Shown here: positions 1 to 8,002 of the stretch, in pieces
Layout of the letters: each line of letters starts with the position of its first letter
Position numbering within the stretch: position 1 is the first letter of the stretch
From: Amycolatopsis thailandensis
GTDB taxonomy: Bacteria; Actinomycetota; Actinomycetes; Mycobacteriales; Pseudonocardiaceae
Assembly: GCF_002234405.1 (NCBI RefSeq)
Contig: NZ_NMQT01000032.1
Location: 1-64,000, forward strand
Direction of reading: 5' to 3'
DNA length: 64,000 nt
The notes under the pieces: model-generated
The model's input: only the letters and a program-made list of their open reading frames with translations
The model's database searches: none
Told to the model about the DNA's origin: nothing
Position numbers and translations under genes: made by a program

Positions 1-77
1 GGGGGCCTTCATGTACTGGGGAAGGTGTGAAGGTCGAGTTCCCTTGGCTGAGCCGCGGGAAGGGGGCCTTCACGCGC
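1..77. repeat. degenerate GGGGGCCTTCA-type inverted repeat
   Basis: GGGGGCCTTCATG at the left edge faces GGGAAGGGGGCCTTCAC near 57-73, with AAGG/CCTT-rich sequence between. It resembles the better preserved GTGAAGGCC repeats elsewhere in the window and looks like a decayed copy. The 1-335 interval holds only this element and the two repeats listed next. I see no gene in it. Confidence 0.45.
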
Positions 78-126
78 GGCCACTGTGGCCGCTGGTGCAT
101 GTGGGGTGAAAATGGTGATCACGAGA

Positions 127-179
127 TCCGTGAAGGCCTCCTTCACTACCTTCAGGGTAGGGAAGGAGGCCTTCACGGA
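127..179. repeat. type A repeat: GTGAAGGCCTCCTTCAC inverted repeat
   Basis: The left arm TCCGTGAAGGCCTCCTT and right arm AAGGAGGCCTTCACGGA are exact reverse complements separated by CACTACCTTCAGGGTAGGG. The same unit recurs at 54997-55049 and 57116-57162, and as a half copy at 46036. It lies 62 bp from a type B tandem hairpin, a pairing also seen at the 57 kb copy. It could work as a bidirectional terminator or be a non-autonomous mobile repeat; sequence alone does not decide. Confidence 0.85.
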
Positions 180-240
180 CCGGACTTGCGCTCCGCCGCA
201 GCTCATACCTCGGCTCGGCGCGGTCTGGCGGGTCGGCGGC

Positions 241-293
241 GTTGCGAAAGCCACTTTCGCAACGTTGAAGGTTGTGAATGTGGCTTTCGCAAC
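241..293. repeat. type B repeat: 53-bp tandem hairpin
   Basis: Two hairpins follow each other. The first has arms GTTGCGAAAG and CTTTCGCAAC around CCA. The second is GTTGTGAATG...CTTTCGCAAC and is imperfect. They are joined by a short spacer containing TTGAAG. Two other 53-bp copies with the same architecture lie at 45845-45897 and 57012-57064. Confidence 0.85.
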
Positions 294-335
294 ATCCCAA
301 GTAGGAAGCGAACAGGACACCTTTGCCCCTGCGAG

Positions 336-1628
336 CTACCCGAGGGGCTTGTCCAGTACCGCCTTCACATGGCTGAAGTTGTCGATCGAATAGCGACCGT
401 GATAGCGGCCCATCCCGCTCTCGCCCACTCCCCCGAACGGCAGTTCGGGCGCCGCGAGGTGGATGATCGCCGCTCCGAACACCAGCCCGCCGGACGACGT
501 CTCCGTCTCGACCCGGCGCTTCGTTTCGTCCGACTCGGTGAAGGCGTACAACGCCAGCGGCTTGTCGCGTTCGTTGACGAACGCCAGCGCCGCGTCGAGG
601 TCGGGAACCTCGATGATCGGCAGGATCGGGCCGAAGATCTCGTCCTTCATCACCGGGGCGTCCGGGGAAACGCCGGTGAGCACGGTCGGCGCGATGTACT
701 TTTCGTCCCGGTCGGCCTTTCCGCCGACGACCGCGGTCCCGTCGTCCAGCAAGGCGGCGAGCCGGTCGTAGTGTCGGGTCGAGATGATCCGGCCGTAGGA
801 CTCGCTGGTCGCCGGGTCCTCGCCGAACATCGCCTCGACGGTCTCGGCGAGGTGCCGCGCCAGCTTCGGGCCGGTGTCGCCGATCGCGAGGACGTAGTCG
901 GGCGCGACGCAGGTCTGGCCCGCGTTGGCGAACTTGCCGTAGGCGAGCCGCTGCGCGGTCACGGCGAGATCCGCGCCCGGCTCGACGATCGCCGGGCTCT
1001 TCCCGCCCAGTTCGAGCGTGACCGGCGTGAGATGCTTCGCCGCGGCGGTCATCACGATCCGGCCGACGGTCCCGTTCCCGGTGTAGAAGATCGTGTCGAA
1101 CTTCTGCTCCAGCAACGCCGTCGTCTCCGGGATCGCCCCCTCGACGACGCGGACGCCTTCGACGTAGGTCGGCAGATGTGCCGCGATCGCGGCCGAGGTG
1201 TTCGGCGACAGCTCGCTCGGCTTCACGACCGCGCAGTTCCCCGCCGCCAGCGCTCCGACCAGTGGCGCGAGCACCAGCTGCAGCGGGTAGTTCCACGGCC
1301 CGATGATCAGTGCGACGCCGAGCGGTTCGCGGACGACCCGGCCGTCGCCCGGTCGCAGCGGCCGCGGGATGTCGGCCGGCTCCGGGTTCAGCCAGGAGTC
1401 GAGGTTCTCCAGTGTGTGGTCGATCTCGTTCCGCACGAGCGCGATCTCCGCGCGCTTGGCCTCGACGGCGTTCTTGCGCAGATCGGCGTAGAGCGCCTTC
1501 AGGAAGACGTCCTCCTGCTCGCTCAGGAGCGCACGTAAGCCCGTGAGCTGCTTCCGCCGCCAGGCCACCGGCTTCGTGACGCCGGAACGGAAGAGTTCGC
1601 GCAGGTCACCGACTTCTTTGCTGATCAT
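336..1628 (-). CDS. NAD(P)-dependent aldehyde dehydrogenase
   Basis: A 430-residue aldehyde dehydrogenase that would oxidise an aldehyde to the acid with NAD(P)+. The catalytic set is present: Asn113 in PWNYPL, the general base Glu206 in LELGGKSP, and the nucleophile Cys240 in FANAGQTC. The short length and the absence of the extended N-terminus of the 480-500 residue classes place it near the ALDH3/coniferyl-aldehyde dehydrogenase branch. The substrate cannot be read from sequence. The start is ATG at 1628 with only a weak ribosome-binding site. The gene stands alone, bounded by repeat elements on both sides and with no obvious operon partner. Confidence 0.9.
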   Translation of the reverse strand: MISKEVGDLRELFRSGVTKPVAWRRKQLTGLRALLSEQEDVFLKALYADLRKNAVEAKRAEIALVRNEIDHTLENLDSWLNPEPADIPRPLRPGDGRVVREPLGVALIIGPWNYPLQLVLAPLVGALAAGNCAVVKPSELSPNTSAAIAAHLPTYVEGVRVVEGAIPETTALLEQKFDTIFYTGNGTVGRIVMTAAAKHLTPVTLELGGKSPAIVEPGADLAVTAQRLAYGKFANAGQTCVAPDYVLAIGDTGPKLARHLAETVEAMFGEDPATSESYGRIISTRHYDRLAALLDDGTAVVGGKADRDEKYIAPTVLTGVSPDAPVMKDEIFGPILPIIEVPDLDAALAFVNERDKPLALYAFTESDETKRRVETETSSGGLVFGAAIIHLAAPELPFGGVGESGMGRYHGRYSIDNFSHVKAVLDKPLG

Positions 1629-1703
1629 GGACCCGAGCCTAACCGCGAACCGAAATCGCTGCCTGACGCCGGGCAGTATAGGTCGTTATACATCAAGGAC
1701 GAA

Positions 1704-1758
1704 GTCCGTGAAGGACTCCTTGAGGGACTCTGGGTCCCTCAAGGAGTCCTTCACGGAC
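1704..1758. terminator. 25-bp perfect hairpin between two genes
   Basis: The left arm (1704-1728) begins GTCCGTGAAGGACTCC and its exact complement occupies 1734-1758, around a 5-nt TCTGG loop. There is no T-run on either side. It sits downstream of the secreted glucan-binding gene and upstream of the aldehyde dehydrogenase start, where it would end transcription of the former. The GTCCGTGAAGG arm relates it to the type A repeat family. Confidence 0.7.
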
Positions 1759-1769
1759 AGAGGTGAGCG

Positions 1770-4103
1770 CTACGGGTAGCTCACCAGGTTGCTCGGCCGC
1801 GTGTCCGGCGGCGTCACCGCCCCCGCGTCGTTGATCACGTGGGTGATGGTCCCCTTGTAGTTCAGCGAGACCGTCACCATGTTGTGGAACCGGACGCCGG
1901 AGCGGTTCGGCACCTCGAACGCGTGGTACAGGTTCACCGCCGGGTTGTCGTTGAAGAAGCAATAGCTGCCCAGGCCCCACGCCTCGTGCGTGGTCACGTT
2001 GTCCCCCACCTTGTAGGCGGCGTACCCGTTGAGCCCATTGGGGCTCTTCCAGCCCGCTTGGTTCGGGACGTCGTAAGGGATCTCGTTCTGGAAGAAGATC
2101 GTCCTGCCGTTCTGGCCGTTCCAGATCACCTGGTACTTCTGGTAATGCTCGACGAACAGGCCGGTCGCCAGCACATTGTCGCCGTTGACGACCACGCCGG
2201 TGTCGCCGGTGTTGATCGTCCAGCCGTAGGTCCCCGCGTTGCCGTGGTCGGCCCGCCAGGCCCAGATGTGGTCGATGATCGTGTCACGGCTGTTGACGAT
2301 CAGGCTGTTCGTCGCCTTCCCGGCGATCTGACCGCCGATCCGGAAGAACACGTCCTGCAACGTCGTCGGGTTGGCCGAGTGGTTCGCCGTCGAGCCGGCC
2401 GGGCCGACGGTGAGCAGCGACTGCGAGTTGGTCGTCCCGGCGTCGAACAGCAGACCCTTGAGCCGGACCCCGTCCACATCGGCGACCTTCATCGCGTCGA
2501 CACCGTTGTCCGGCACCAGCGTCGGGTAGCCGACACCGAGGACGACCGTGTTGGCCTTGGTCACGTTCAGCGTCTGGCTGAGGTGGTAGACGCCAGGCGT
2601 GAAGAACAGGTTGCAGCCCTGGGAGAGGGCGTTGTTGATCGACGACGCCGTGTCCCCCGCCTTGACGACGTAGAACTGGCTCATCGGCAGCGAGCTGCCC
2701 TGGGTGCCGCCGTTGGCCCAGCTCGGCCCGGAAGCGTTGGTACGCAACGAAGGCAGGAACACGCGGTACTTGCCGGACCCGTCCAGGTACAGGTACGGGA
2801 CGTCGCGGGAGACCGGCGTGGTGCCGAGCGTCGTCTCCGGCGGGTTCGGGAAGGTGTTCGCCGGGGCGCCGTTAGTCCCGGAGAACACCATGTTCCAGAC
2901 GCCGCCCTCCCAGCTGCCGTAGCTGCTGTCCCGGGTGTACCACTGCTGCTGCGAGATCGACGCGGTCTTGCCCGAGACCTTGCTGTCGGCGGTATAGCCG
3001 CCGCTGGCGAAGCCGTAGCTGGCCGGGAAGAGGTTCAGTCCGCCGCGGATGTCCATCCGGCGGAACGGCGCGGCCTGCGCGACGGCCCAGCGGGTCGCGC
3101 CGCTGCTCGGCACGACGGCCAGGTTCTCCGTCGAGCGCCAGAAGTTCTGCAGCGCCACACCCTTGTCCGACTCGTTGAACGCGTCGACGGTCACGTCACC
3201 GTTGATGACGACGTCGCCCGGGTTCTGGCCGAGCCCCGCGACAGAGGTGTAGTAGCCGACGTCGTCGTGGATGCCGTTGTACACACCGGGCTTGAACAGG
3301 TGCGCGTACCGGCGTTCGGTGAACTGCGCGGTCAGGGTGTCCTTCTGCGCGTTGAAGTCCGCGTCGAGCTTGGCCTGGATCGACGACGCCGACATGCCCG
3401 GGTCGAAGATCCGCACGTTGGGACCGAAGTCGGGGACCTCGGCCTGAGCCGGGCAGGTCGCCTGCGTCGATCCGATCGTGTAGCTCGCCGACACCACCGG
3501 GGAGTTCGCGGAGCCGGACTTGAGGGCGATCGCGGAAATCGTCGAGGACGCCGAGACGGTGATCGGGCCGGTGTACACAGTGGACGACGCGGTCGGCGTG
3601 GAACCGTCCACCGTGTACCGGATGGTCGCGCCCGCGGTCGCGGACGTCAGCGTCACCGAACGGGCGCTCGGATAGCTGCCGCCCGGCGGGTCGAACGTCG
3701 GCGAAGCGACGGTCGTGCCGCTGCCGCCATGGGTGTAGCCGAAGTGCGGGGTGTCGTACTGCGGCCCGTTCTTCTCGTAGGTGAACCAGTAGTCGAGCAC
3801 CGTGCCGGCCGCGAGCGAACCGACGGTGTGCCGCCACGTGCCCCCGCTGTCGGTCATGCGGACGTTCTGCTGTCCCACTCCCGGGACGCCGGTGTAGTGG
3901 ATGTCCACGTACCGCGCGGCCGTCGCTGGCGTGAAGGAGAACTGCGCCTGGCTCGCGTTCAAGGACGCGGCGCTCTGGCTGTAGTCCGCGGCCGCGGCGG
4001 TGGCACCGCCGAGACCCGCGGCGATCAGGAGCGCGGAAAGGCCTAGGGCGAGCGCGCCCCGGACCCCTTTCCGCCGTTTGGGCTGCACAAAGATCCGGTC
4101 CAC
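1770..4103 (-). CDS. secreted beta-helix protein (GH55-like) with CBM56-like and chitobiase C-terminal-like modules
   Basis: A secreted protein of 777 residues. A basic N-terminus plus a hydrophobic stretch ending in ATAAAA forms a signal peptide. Next is a module with YWFTYEKNGPQYDTPHFGYT, typical of CBM56 beta-1,3-glucan-binding domains. Then comes a chitobiase-C-terminal-like Ig module (FDPPGGSYPSARSVTLTS; IRYTVDGSTPT), followed by a large domain rich in beta-helix repeats (LFFTPGVYHLSQTL, VVLGVGYPTLVP). Glucan binding is a family-level prediction; hydrolysis (GH55-like exo-beta-1,3-glucanase) is inference. The GTG start at 4103 is chosen because GGAGGTG lies 7 nt upstream at 4111-4117. 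The ATG at 4133 has no such site. A DasR-like palindrome lies further upstream. Confidence 0.8.
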   Translation of the reverse strand: MDRIFVQPKRRKGVRGALALGLSALLIAAGLGGATAAAADYSQSAASLNASQAQFSFTPATAARYVDIHYTGVPGVGQQNVRMTDSGGTWRHTVGSLAAGTVLDYWFTYEKNGPQYDTPHFGYTHGGSGTTVASPTFDPPGGSYPSARSVTLTSATAGATIRYTVDGSTPTASSTVYTGPITVSASSTISAIALKSGSANSPVVSASYTIGSTQATCPAQAEVPDFGPNVRIFDPGMSASSIQAKLDADFNAQKDTLTAQFTERRYAHLFKPGVYNGIHDDVGYYTSVAGLGQNPGDVVINGDVTVDAFNESDKGVALQNFWRSTENLAVVPSSGATRWAVAQAAPFRRMDIRGGLNLFPASYGFASGGYTADSKVSGKTASISQQQWYTRDSSYGSWEGGVWNMVFSGTNGAPANTFPNPPETTLGTTPVSRDVPYLYLDGSGKYRVFLPSLRTNASGPSWANGGTQGSSLPMSQFYVVKAGDTASSINNALSQGCNLFFTPGVYHLSQTLNVTKANTVVLGVGYPTLVPDNGVDAMKVADVDGVRLKGLLFDAGTTNSQSLLTVGPAGSTANHSANPTTLQDVFFRIGGQIAGKATNSLIVNSRDTIIDHIWAWRADHGNAGTYGWTINTGDTGVVVNGDNVLATGLFVEHYQKYQVIWNGQNGRTIFFQNEIPYDVPNQAGWKSPNGLNGYAAYKVGDNVTTHEAWGLGSYCFFNDNPAVNLYHAFEVPNRSGVRFHNMVTVSLNYKGTITHVINDAGAVTPPDTRPSNLVSYP

Positions 4104-4209
4104 GTCGTGACACCTCCGGCGTTGGAAATCCACGGGCGAAGCAATTCGTTGCGCGCCACAACAAAGTAACGGTCCGCGAGATATGTCCAGATCACGCTTC
4201 GGTAACAGT

Positions 4210-4225
4210 GGTGGTCCAAACCACT
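4210..4225. promoter_or_regulatory. DasR-type (dre-like) palindrome
   Basis: GGTGGTCCAAACCACT matches the DasR response element A(C/G)TGGTCTAGACCA(C/G)T at 13 of 16 positions. It is part of a longer symmetrical stretch, CAGTGGT...ACCACTG. It lies about 107 bp upstream of the glucan-binding secreted protein, a plausible position for repression of a polysaccharide-degradation gene. No DasR gene is in the window, so the assignment rests on motif similarity. Confidence 0.45.
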
Positions 4226-4292
4226 GACTGGGCCTGTCAGCCGACAGGAAGGCGGCCGTTCGGCGTCACCGAACGGCGCGATCGGACGTGTC

Positions 4293-4748
4293 TCAGCTTT
4301 CCGGGACGACGTACAGCGTCGACGCTTCCCCGCCGTGCATGGCCCTCAGGCTGGTCCGGCAGGCCAGGAGCACCTCGCGGTTCGCGACCGTGTCCGGCGG
4401 GACACCGCAGCCGTCACACGAGAGCTCGACCGATCCCGGGAAGGTCTCGTCGATCTCGACGTCGACGGTGCGATCGCAGCGGCGGCACCACCGGTGCCCG
4501 GTGACGATCAGGACGTGCATCGGATCCGAGACGCACTGGTGCACCCAGCAGCGGTGGACGTAACAGGTCGTCCGGACGTGGGCGCTCAACCCGTGTTCCT
4601 CCGCCACGTCTTCGGCGGCGAGGATCGCGGCCAAGCGACGGTCGGCGATCTCGGCGTACAAGTCCCGGCGCCGGGCCGGCGGGGCCGCGTCGGCCTCCGC
4701 GAGCAGTCTGAGATGAGCCCTAGAGGGTGGCGAAGTACGAAGCACCAT
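4293..4748 (-). CDS. small Cys/His-rich, probably zinc-binding protein (copy 1)
   Basis: A 151-residue protein I cannot assign to a named family. Its C-terminal half carries closely spaced metal-ligand candidates: TCYVHRCWVHQCV, then HRWCRRC, then SCDGCG. These resemble a compound zinc ribbon. The N-terminal half is helical and Arg/Ala-rich without a membrane segment. A divergent homologue lies at 27772-28149 and shares the frame TCxVHxxWxHQCVxxPMHV...HRWCRxC...SCxxCG. The start is ATG at 4748 with an AAAGG-type site upstream. It is divergent from the secreted peptidoglycan-binding gene. Confidence 0.75.
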   Translation of the reverse strand: MVLRTSPPSRAHLRLLAEADAAPPARRRDLYAEIADRRLAAILAAEDVAEEHGLSAHVRTTCYVHRCWVHQCVSDPMHVLIVTGHRWCRRCDRTVDVEIDETFPGSVELSCDGCGVPPDTVANREVLLACRTSLRAMHGGEASTLYVVPES

Positions 4749-4921
4749 GGGATCTCGACCTTTCGGCGTCCACCGAGAGTCTTATCAGGTCACCCCGGGT
4801 TTCGCCGGAGCGACACCCGACCGGGCGACAACGCGGACGCGAGAGAAGTTCGTTTGTATGGCCCTTGTATTCGCCCTGCCCATGCTGGCCGGACAAACGA
4901 AGTCCGTTCAGGAGGCAGGAA

Positions 4922-5752
4922 TTGTTGACCAAGGTTGCCGTGGTCGCGACAGCGGCCGCGCTCTCCTTCGGCGTGGCCGCACCGGCCAGTGCCGAAGTGA
5001 CCGCGGCCGCGTTGCCCGCGGCCAGCATGGAAGCGGTGCTCAAGGCCGCGCAGATCGACCCGCGCCGGGCCGACAGCGCCTTGACTCCGGGTGCCAAGGA
5101 CAGTGTGCTGCTGGTGGAGCAGGCGCTGGCCGCCAAGGGACTGCTCGACCAGCAGTACGTCGACGGTCATTTCGGCACGTCGACGATCACGGCGTATTCG
5201 AGCTACCAGAAGTCGCTGGGCTACACCGGGATCGACGCTTCCGGCCTGCCCGGCAAGACGTCGCTCGAGAAGCTGGGCGACGGCCGGTACACCGTGACCG
5301 CGACGGTCGCGGCGGGTAGCCGGCTGACCTACCACGGCAAGACGATGAACACCCGCACCAAGGCGATGCTGGTGAAGGCCGAGGGTCTGCTCGGCAGGCA
5401 GCTCACCATCACGCAGGGCTCGTACAACCCCGGCGGCGTCGGCGCTTCGGCCGGTACGCACGACGGTGGCGGCGCGCTGGACATCGGCGTCGAAGGCATG
5501 TCCTCGACCACGCGGACCGACGTCGCGCGGAAGCTCCGCCAGGTGGGCTTCGCGGCTTGGGTCCGGACTCCGGCCCAGGGCTTCGCCTACCACATCCACG
5601 CCATCGCACTGTCCGATCCGGACCTCTCGTCCGGCGCGCAGCACCAGGCCGGTGACTACTACCTCGGCTACAACGGTCTCGCCGGCCGGGGCTCCGACGA
5701 CGGCCCCGCCGTCTCCCCGAAGCTCACTTGGGAGGAGTACCAGCGGTCCTGA
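4922..5752 (+). CDS. secreted peptidoglycan-binding protein with M15-like peptidase domain
   Basis: About 276 residues. The start is one of two consecutive TTG codons (4922 or 4925), chosen because GGAGG at 4911-4915 precedes them and a clear signal peptide (VAVVATAAALSFGVAAPASA) follows. Residues about 25-100 form a PG_binding_1-like helical domain (LLVEQALAAKGLLDQQYVDG). The C-terminal half carries GTHDGGGALDIGV and a downstream YHIHAI, matching the H...D...H zinc-ligand pattern of M15 carboxypeptidases. It probably trims or remodels cell-wall peptides outside the membrane. Enzymatic activity is inferred from the motif, not shown. Confidence 0.75.
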   Translation: MLTKVAVVATAAALSFGVAAPASAEVTAAALPAASMEAVLKAAQIDPRRADSALTPGAKDSVLLVEQALAAKGLLDQQYVDGHFGTSTITAYSSYQKSLGYTGIDASGLPGKTSLEKLGDGRYTVTATVAAGSRLTYHGKTMNTRTKAMLVKAEGLLGRQLTITQGSYNPGGVGASAGTHDGGGALDIGVEGMSSTTRTDVARKLRQVGFAAWVRTPAQGFAYHIHAIALSDPDLSSGAQHQAGDYYLGYNGLAGRGSDDGPAVSPKLTWEEYQRS

Positions 5753-5763
5753 CCCCGCTGCCC

Positions 5764-5807
5764 GAAGGCCACCTTCACCGGCGTCGATCGTCGCGAAGGT
5801 GGCCTTC
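5764..5807. terminator. stem-loop after the M15-like gene
   Basis: GAAGGCCACCTTC (5764-5776) is the exact reverse complement of GAAGGTGGCCTTC (5795-5807), with an 18-nt GC-rich loop and no T-run. It lies directly after the stop codon at 5752 and before the folate gene pair. It belongs to the same style of GAAGG palindromes found elsewhere in the window. Confidence 0.6.
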
Positions 5808-5873
5808 AGGCTGCCCGGGAACACCCGGGTAGGCTTCGGCGCGACGGCAAAACCAGCGGGAAGGGAACAACGC

Positions 5874-6497
5874 GTGGAGGCTCAACCGGTCGGTCAGTGG
5901 CTCGACGAGCTGGCTTCGAAGGCCTCGACGCCCGGTGGTGGCGCGGGTGCCGCGATGAACGCCGCGGTCGGTGCCGCCCTGGTCTCCATGGTGTGCAACC
6001 TGACCATCGGCAAGCCGAAGTACGCCGAGCACGAAGCCACCATGACCGAGGCGCTGGGCAAGGCCGAGGACCTCCGGACGCGCGCGCTCGGCCTCGCCGC
6101 CGACGACGCCGCCGCGTTCGACGCGGTGGTCGCCGCGTACAAACTCCCGAAGGCCACCGACGAGGAGAAGAAGGCCCGCACCGCCGCGATCCAGGCCGCC
6201 CTGGTCGGCGCCGCCGAGGTCCCGCTGCGCACGGCCGCTCTCGCCGCCGAGGTCGTCGACGTCGCCGCCTCGATCCTCGAAGGCGCCAACGTCAACGTCA
6301 TCTCCGACATCGCGGTCGCGGCGTCCTCCGCCAAGTCGGCACTCGAGTCGGGCGTGGTCAACGTCGAGGTCAACCTCGCGTCCATGTCGGACGAGCAGCT
6401 CCGCAAGGAGACCGAGGCCCGCCTCGCCGAGTACCTCCCCGCCGCCGGGCGCGCCGACGCCCTCATCTCCCAGGTTCGCGAAAGGCTCGCCCGATGA
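5874..6497 (+). CDS. fchA: FchA/FTCD-type methenyl-THF cyclohydrolase or cyclodeaminase
   Basis: A 207-residue, almost wholly alpha-helical protein of the formiminotransferase-cyclodeaminase/FchA superfamily, which acts on formimino- or methenyl-tetrahydrofolate in the cytoplasm. Family signatures include STPGGGAGAAMNA near the N-terminus, the internal DDAAAFDAV and NVISDIAVAA. The GTG start at 5874 follows GGGAAGGG (5858-5865). Its stop overlaps the ATG of the FolD-like gene by 4 nt (ATGA), so the two are translationally coupled. Since its partner FolD lacks the lysine needed for cyclohydrolase chemistry, a cyclohydrolase role is the likelier reading. Cyclodeaminase remains possible, but no histidine-degradation genes are nearby. 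Confidence 0.8.
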   Translation: MEAQPVGQWLDELASKASTPGGGAGAAMNAAVGAALVSMVCNLTIGKPKYAEHEATMTEALGKAEDLRTRALGLAADDAAAFDAVVAAYKLPKATDEEKKARTAAIQAALVGAAEVPLRTAALAAEVVDVAASILEGANVNVISDIAVAASSAKSALESGVVNVEVNLASMSDEQLRKETEARLAEYLPAAGRADALISQVRERLAR

Positions 6498-7327
6498 CCT
6501 TGATCGACGGGCGCGCGATCGCCGCCGCCATCACCGCCGAGGTCACCGAGACCGCCGCCAAGCTGCGTGAATCGGGCACCGTCCCGACGCTGGCCGTGCT
6601 CGTGCCGACCGACGACGACGCGACCGCCTGGTACGTGCGCTCGATCGAGCGCGCCGCGAAGAAGGTCGGCGTCGACTGCCGGGTGGTCCAGCTCGAGAAG
6701 CCGACCGGCGAAGACGTCACCCGCGAGCTCGACAAGCTGTCGGCGGACCCGGCGGTCCACGGCATCATCTGCCAGACCCCGCTGCCCGAAGGTGTGACGC
6801 TCGACGACGTCGGCGCGCACATCGACCCGCGCAAGGACGTCGACGGCGCCAACCCGGTCAGCCTCGGCCGTCTCGCCGCGGGCCTCCCGACCTACGCGCC
6901 CGCCACCGCCGCCGCGGTGCTGGAGATCCTGAAGCGCGAGCAGGTCGCCCTGACCGGCGCCCAGGTCGCCGTCGTGGGCCGCTCGACCGTCGTCGGCAAG
7001 CCCGCCGCGCTGCTGCTGCTCGGCGAGAACGCGACGGTGACCGTCTGCCACTCCCGCACCAAGGACCTCGCGGCGGTCACCAAGACCGCGGACGTCCTGG
7101 TCGTGGCCGTCGGCCGCGCGCATTTCGCCGGCGCGGACCACGTCAAGCCCGGCGCCGTGGTGATCGACGTCGGCACCAACCCGACGCCCGAAGGCGGGCT
7201 CGTCGGCGACGTCGACCAGGCCGCGGTCGAGGGCATCGCGGGCTCGATCACGCCGGTCCCCGGCGGCGTCGGCCCGGTCACGACGTCGCTGCTGCTGCGG
7301 CACACCGTCACCGCCGCGCAGTCCTGA
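6494..7327 (+). CDS. folD: FolD-family methylene-THF dehydrogenase lacking the cyclohydrolase lysine
   Basis: 277 residues, the normal FolD length. Conserved FolD features are CQTPLP with Gln94, KDVDGANP with Asp117, the NADP-binding VVGRSTVVGKP, and ITPVPGGVGPVT. Aligned with E. coli FolD, Tyr50 is kept (Tyr47 in AWYVRSIERAAKKVG), but the catalytic Lys54 is replaced by Ile51. The PCTPRG segment is also changed, to TYAPAT. In characterised FolD proteins that lysine is essential for cyclohydrolase activity. This protein is therefore probably a dehydrogenase only, with the hydrolysis step supplied by the coupled gene directly upstream. Confidence 0.88.
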   Translation: MTLIDGRAIAAAITAEVTETAAKLRESGTVPTLAVLVPTDDDATAWYVRSIERAAKKVGVDCRVVQLEKPTGEDVTRELDKLSADPAVHGIICQTPLPEGVTLDDVGAHIDPRKDVDGANPVSLGRLAAGLPTYAPATAAAVLEILKREQVALTGAQVAVVGRSTVVGKPAALLLLGENATVTVCHSRTKDLAAVTKTADVLVVAVGRAHFAGADHVKPGAVVIDVGTNPTPEGGLVGDVDQAAVEGIAGSITPVPGGVGPVTTSLLLRHTVTAAQS

Positions 7328-7340
7328 CACACCGGCAGAA

Positions 7341-7372
7341 GCGGCGAGTCCACTGAGGACTCGCCGCTTTTT
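7341..7372. terminator. intrinsic terminator after folD (bidirectional stem)
   Basis: The 11-bp perfect stem GCGGCGAGTCC/GGACTCGCCGC surrounds an ACTGA loop and is followed on the + strand by TTTTT. It is the clearest rho-independent terminator in the window. It ends the fchA-folD operon and also lies just beyond the 3' end of the convergent TetR gene. Confidence 0.9.
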
Positions 7373-7944
7373 CATGCCCCGATCACCGTTTCCACCACCT
7401 TCCGCACCTGCGCCGTCTCGGGCGCGGGCGCGGTGCGGTCGGCGAAGAGCAGATGCGTGGCGCCGATGAGCGTGGCCGCGAGCGTCTCGACGTCGGCGTC
7501 CTCGGCGATCCTGCCCTGGCCTCGTTCCTCTTCGAGGTAGCCGCCGATCATCACGGCGGCCTGGGTCAGCACCGGGACCCCGGCAGGCCACTCGCGGCGC
7601 AACCGGGCGCGCAGCTCGTCACGGAAGATCACGAGCGGGACGATGGCGACCGCGACCGACTCGAAGACCGCGGTGAGCGCCGCCGTGAGGTTGTCCACGA
7701 CGGTCCCGGTGCCGACGGCCTCCCGAAGCCCTTTCTCGTCCAGCTTGTCTATCCGGTCGAGGACGAACTCGGCGAGGAACCCGTCGAAGTCGTCGAAATG
7801 CCTGTGCAGCACGCCTTTCGCGCAGTCCGCCTCCGTGGTCACGGCGCGGCTGGTGAGACCGCTCGGCCCGTCCCGCAGCAGAACACGTTCGGCGGCGTCG
7901 AACAACTGCGCGCGGACGGCGCGCAGGGCTACCCCGGTCGGCAT
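7372..7944 (-). CDS. TetR-family transcriptional regulator
   Basis: A 190-residue repressor-type protein. The N-terminal HTH spans about residues 8-55 (LFDAAERVLLRDGPSGLTSRAV...KGVLHRHFDDFDGFLAEFV), followed by an all-helical ligand domain with no recognisable inducer signature. The ATG at 7944 is preceded by AAGGGAG. It is divergent from a SAM-dependent methyltransferase. Two GTGGGC-type palindromes lie between them, one at the methyltransferase start codon, so it probably represses itself and the methyltransferase. Confidence 0.9.
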   Translation of the reverse strand: MPTGVALRAVRAQLFDAAERVLLRDGPSGLTSRAVTTEADCAKGVLHRHFDDFDGFLAEFVLDRIDKLDEKGLREAVGTGTVVDNLTAALTAVFESVAVAIVPLVIFRDELRARLRREWPAGVPVLTQAAVMIGGYLEEERGQGRIAEDADVETLAATLIGATHLLFADRTAPAPETAQVRKVVETVIGA

Positions 7945-7964
7945 ACGGCTCCCTTGCGTTGACG

Positions 7965-8002
7965 AGTGGGCACGTGCCCACTTAAGGTGGGCGCATGCCC
8001 AC
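7965..8002. promoter_or_regulatory. two TetR-type operator palindromes
   Basis: AGTGGGCACGTGCCCACT (7965-7982) is a perfect 18-bp palindrome. A second copy, GTGGGCGCATGCCCAC (7987-8002), matches in its outer six bases on each side and contains the methyltransferase ATG. The pair shares the core GTGGGCRYRTGCCCAC. Placement between the divergent tetR and methyltransferase genes makes it the likely operator. A repressor on site 2 would block initiation directly. Confidence 0.75.

Noticed and set aside
1839-4046. 735-codon open frame opposite the glucan-binding secreted gene
   Set aside because: The opposite strand encodes a signal peptide and recognisable modules. This frame has none.
4860-4921. 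ATG at 4860 as start of the M15-like secreted protein
   Set aside because: It is in a different frame from the signal peptide. The TTG pair at 4922/4925 has GGAGG at the right distance and a complete signal peptide.
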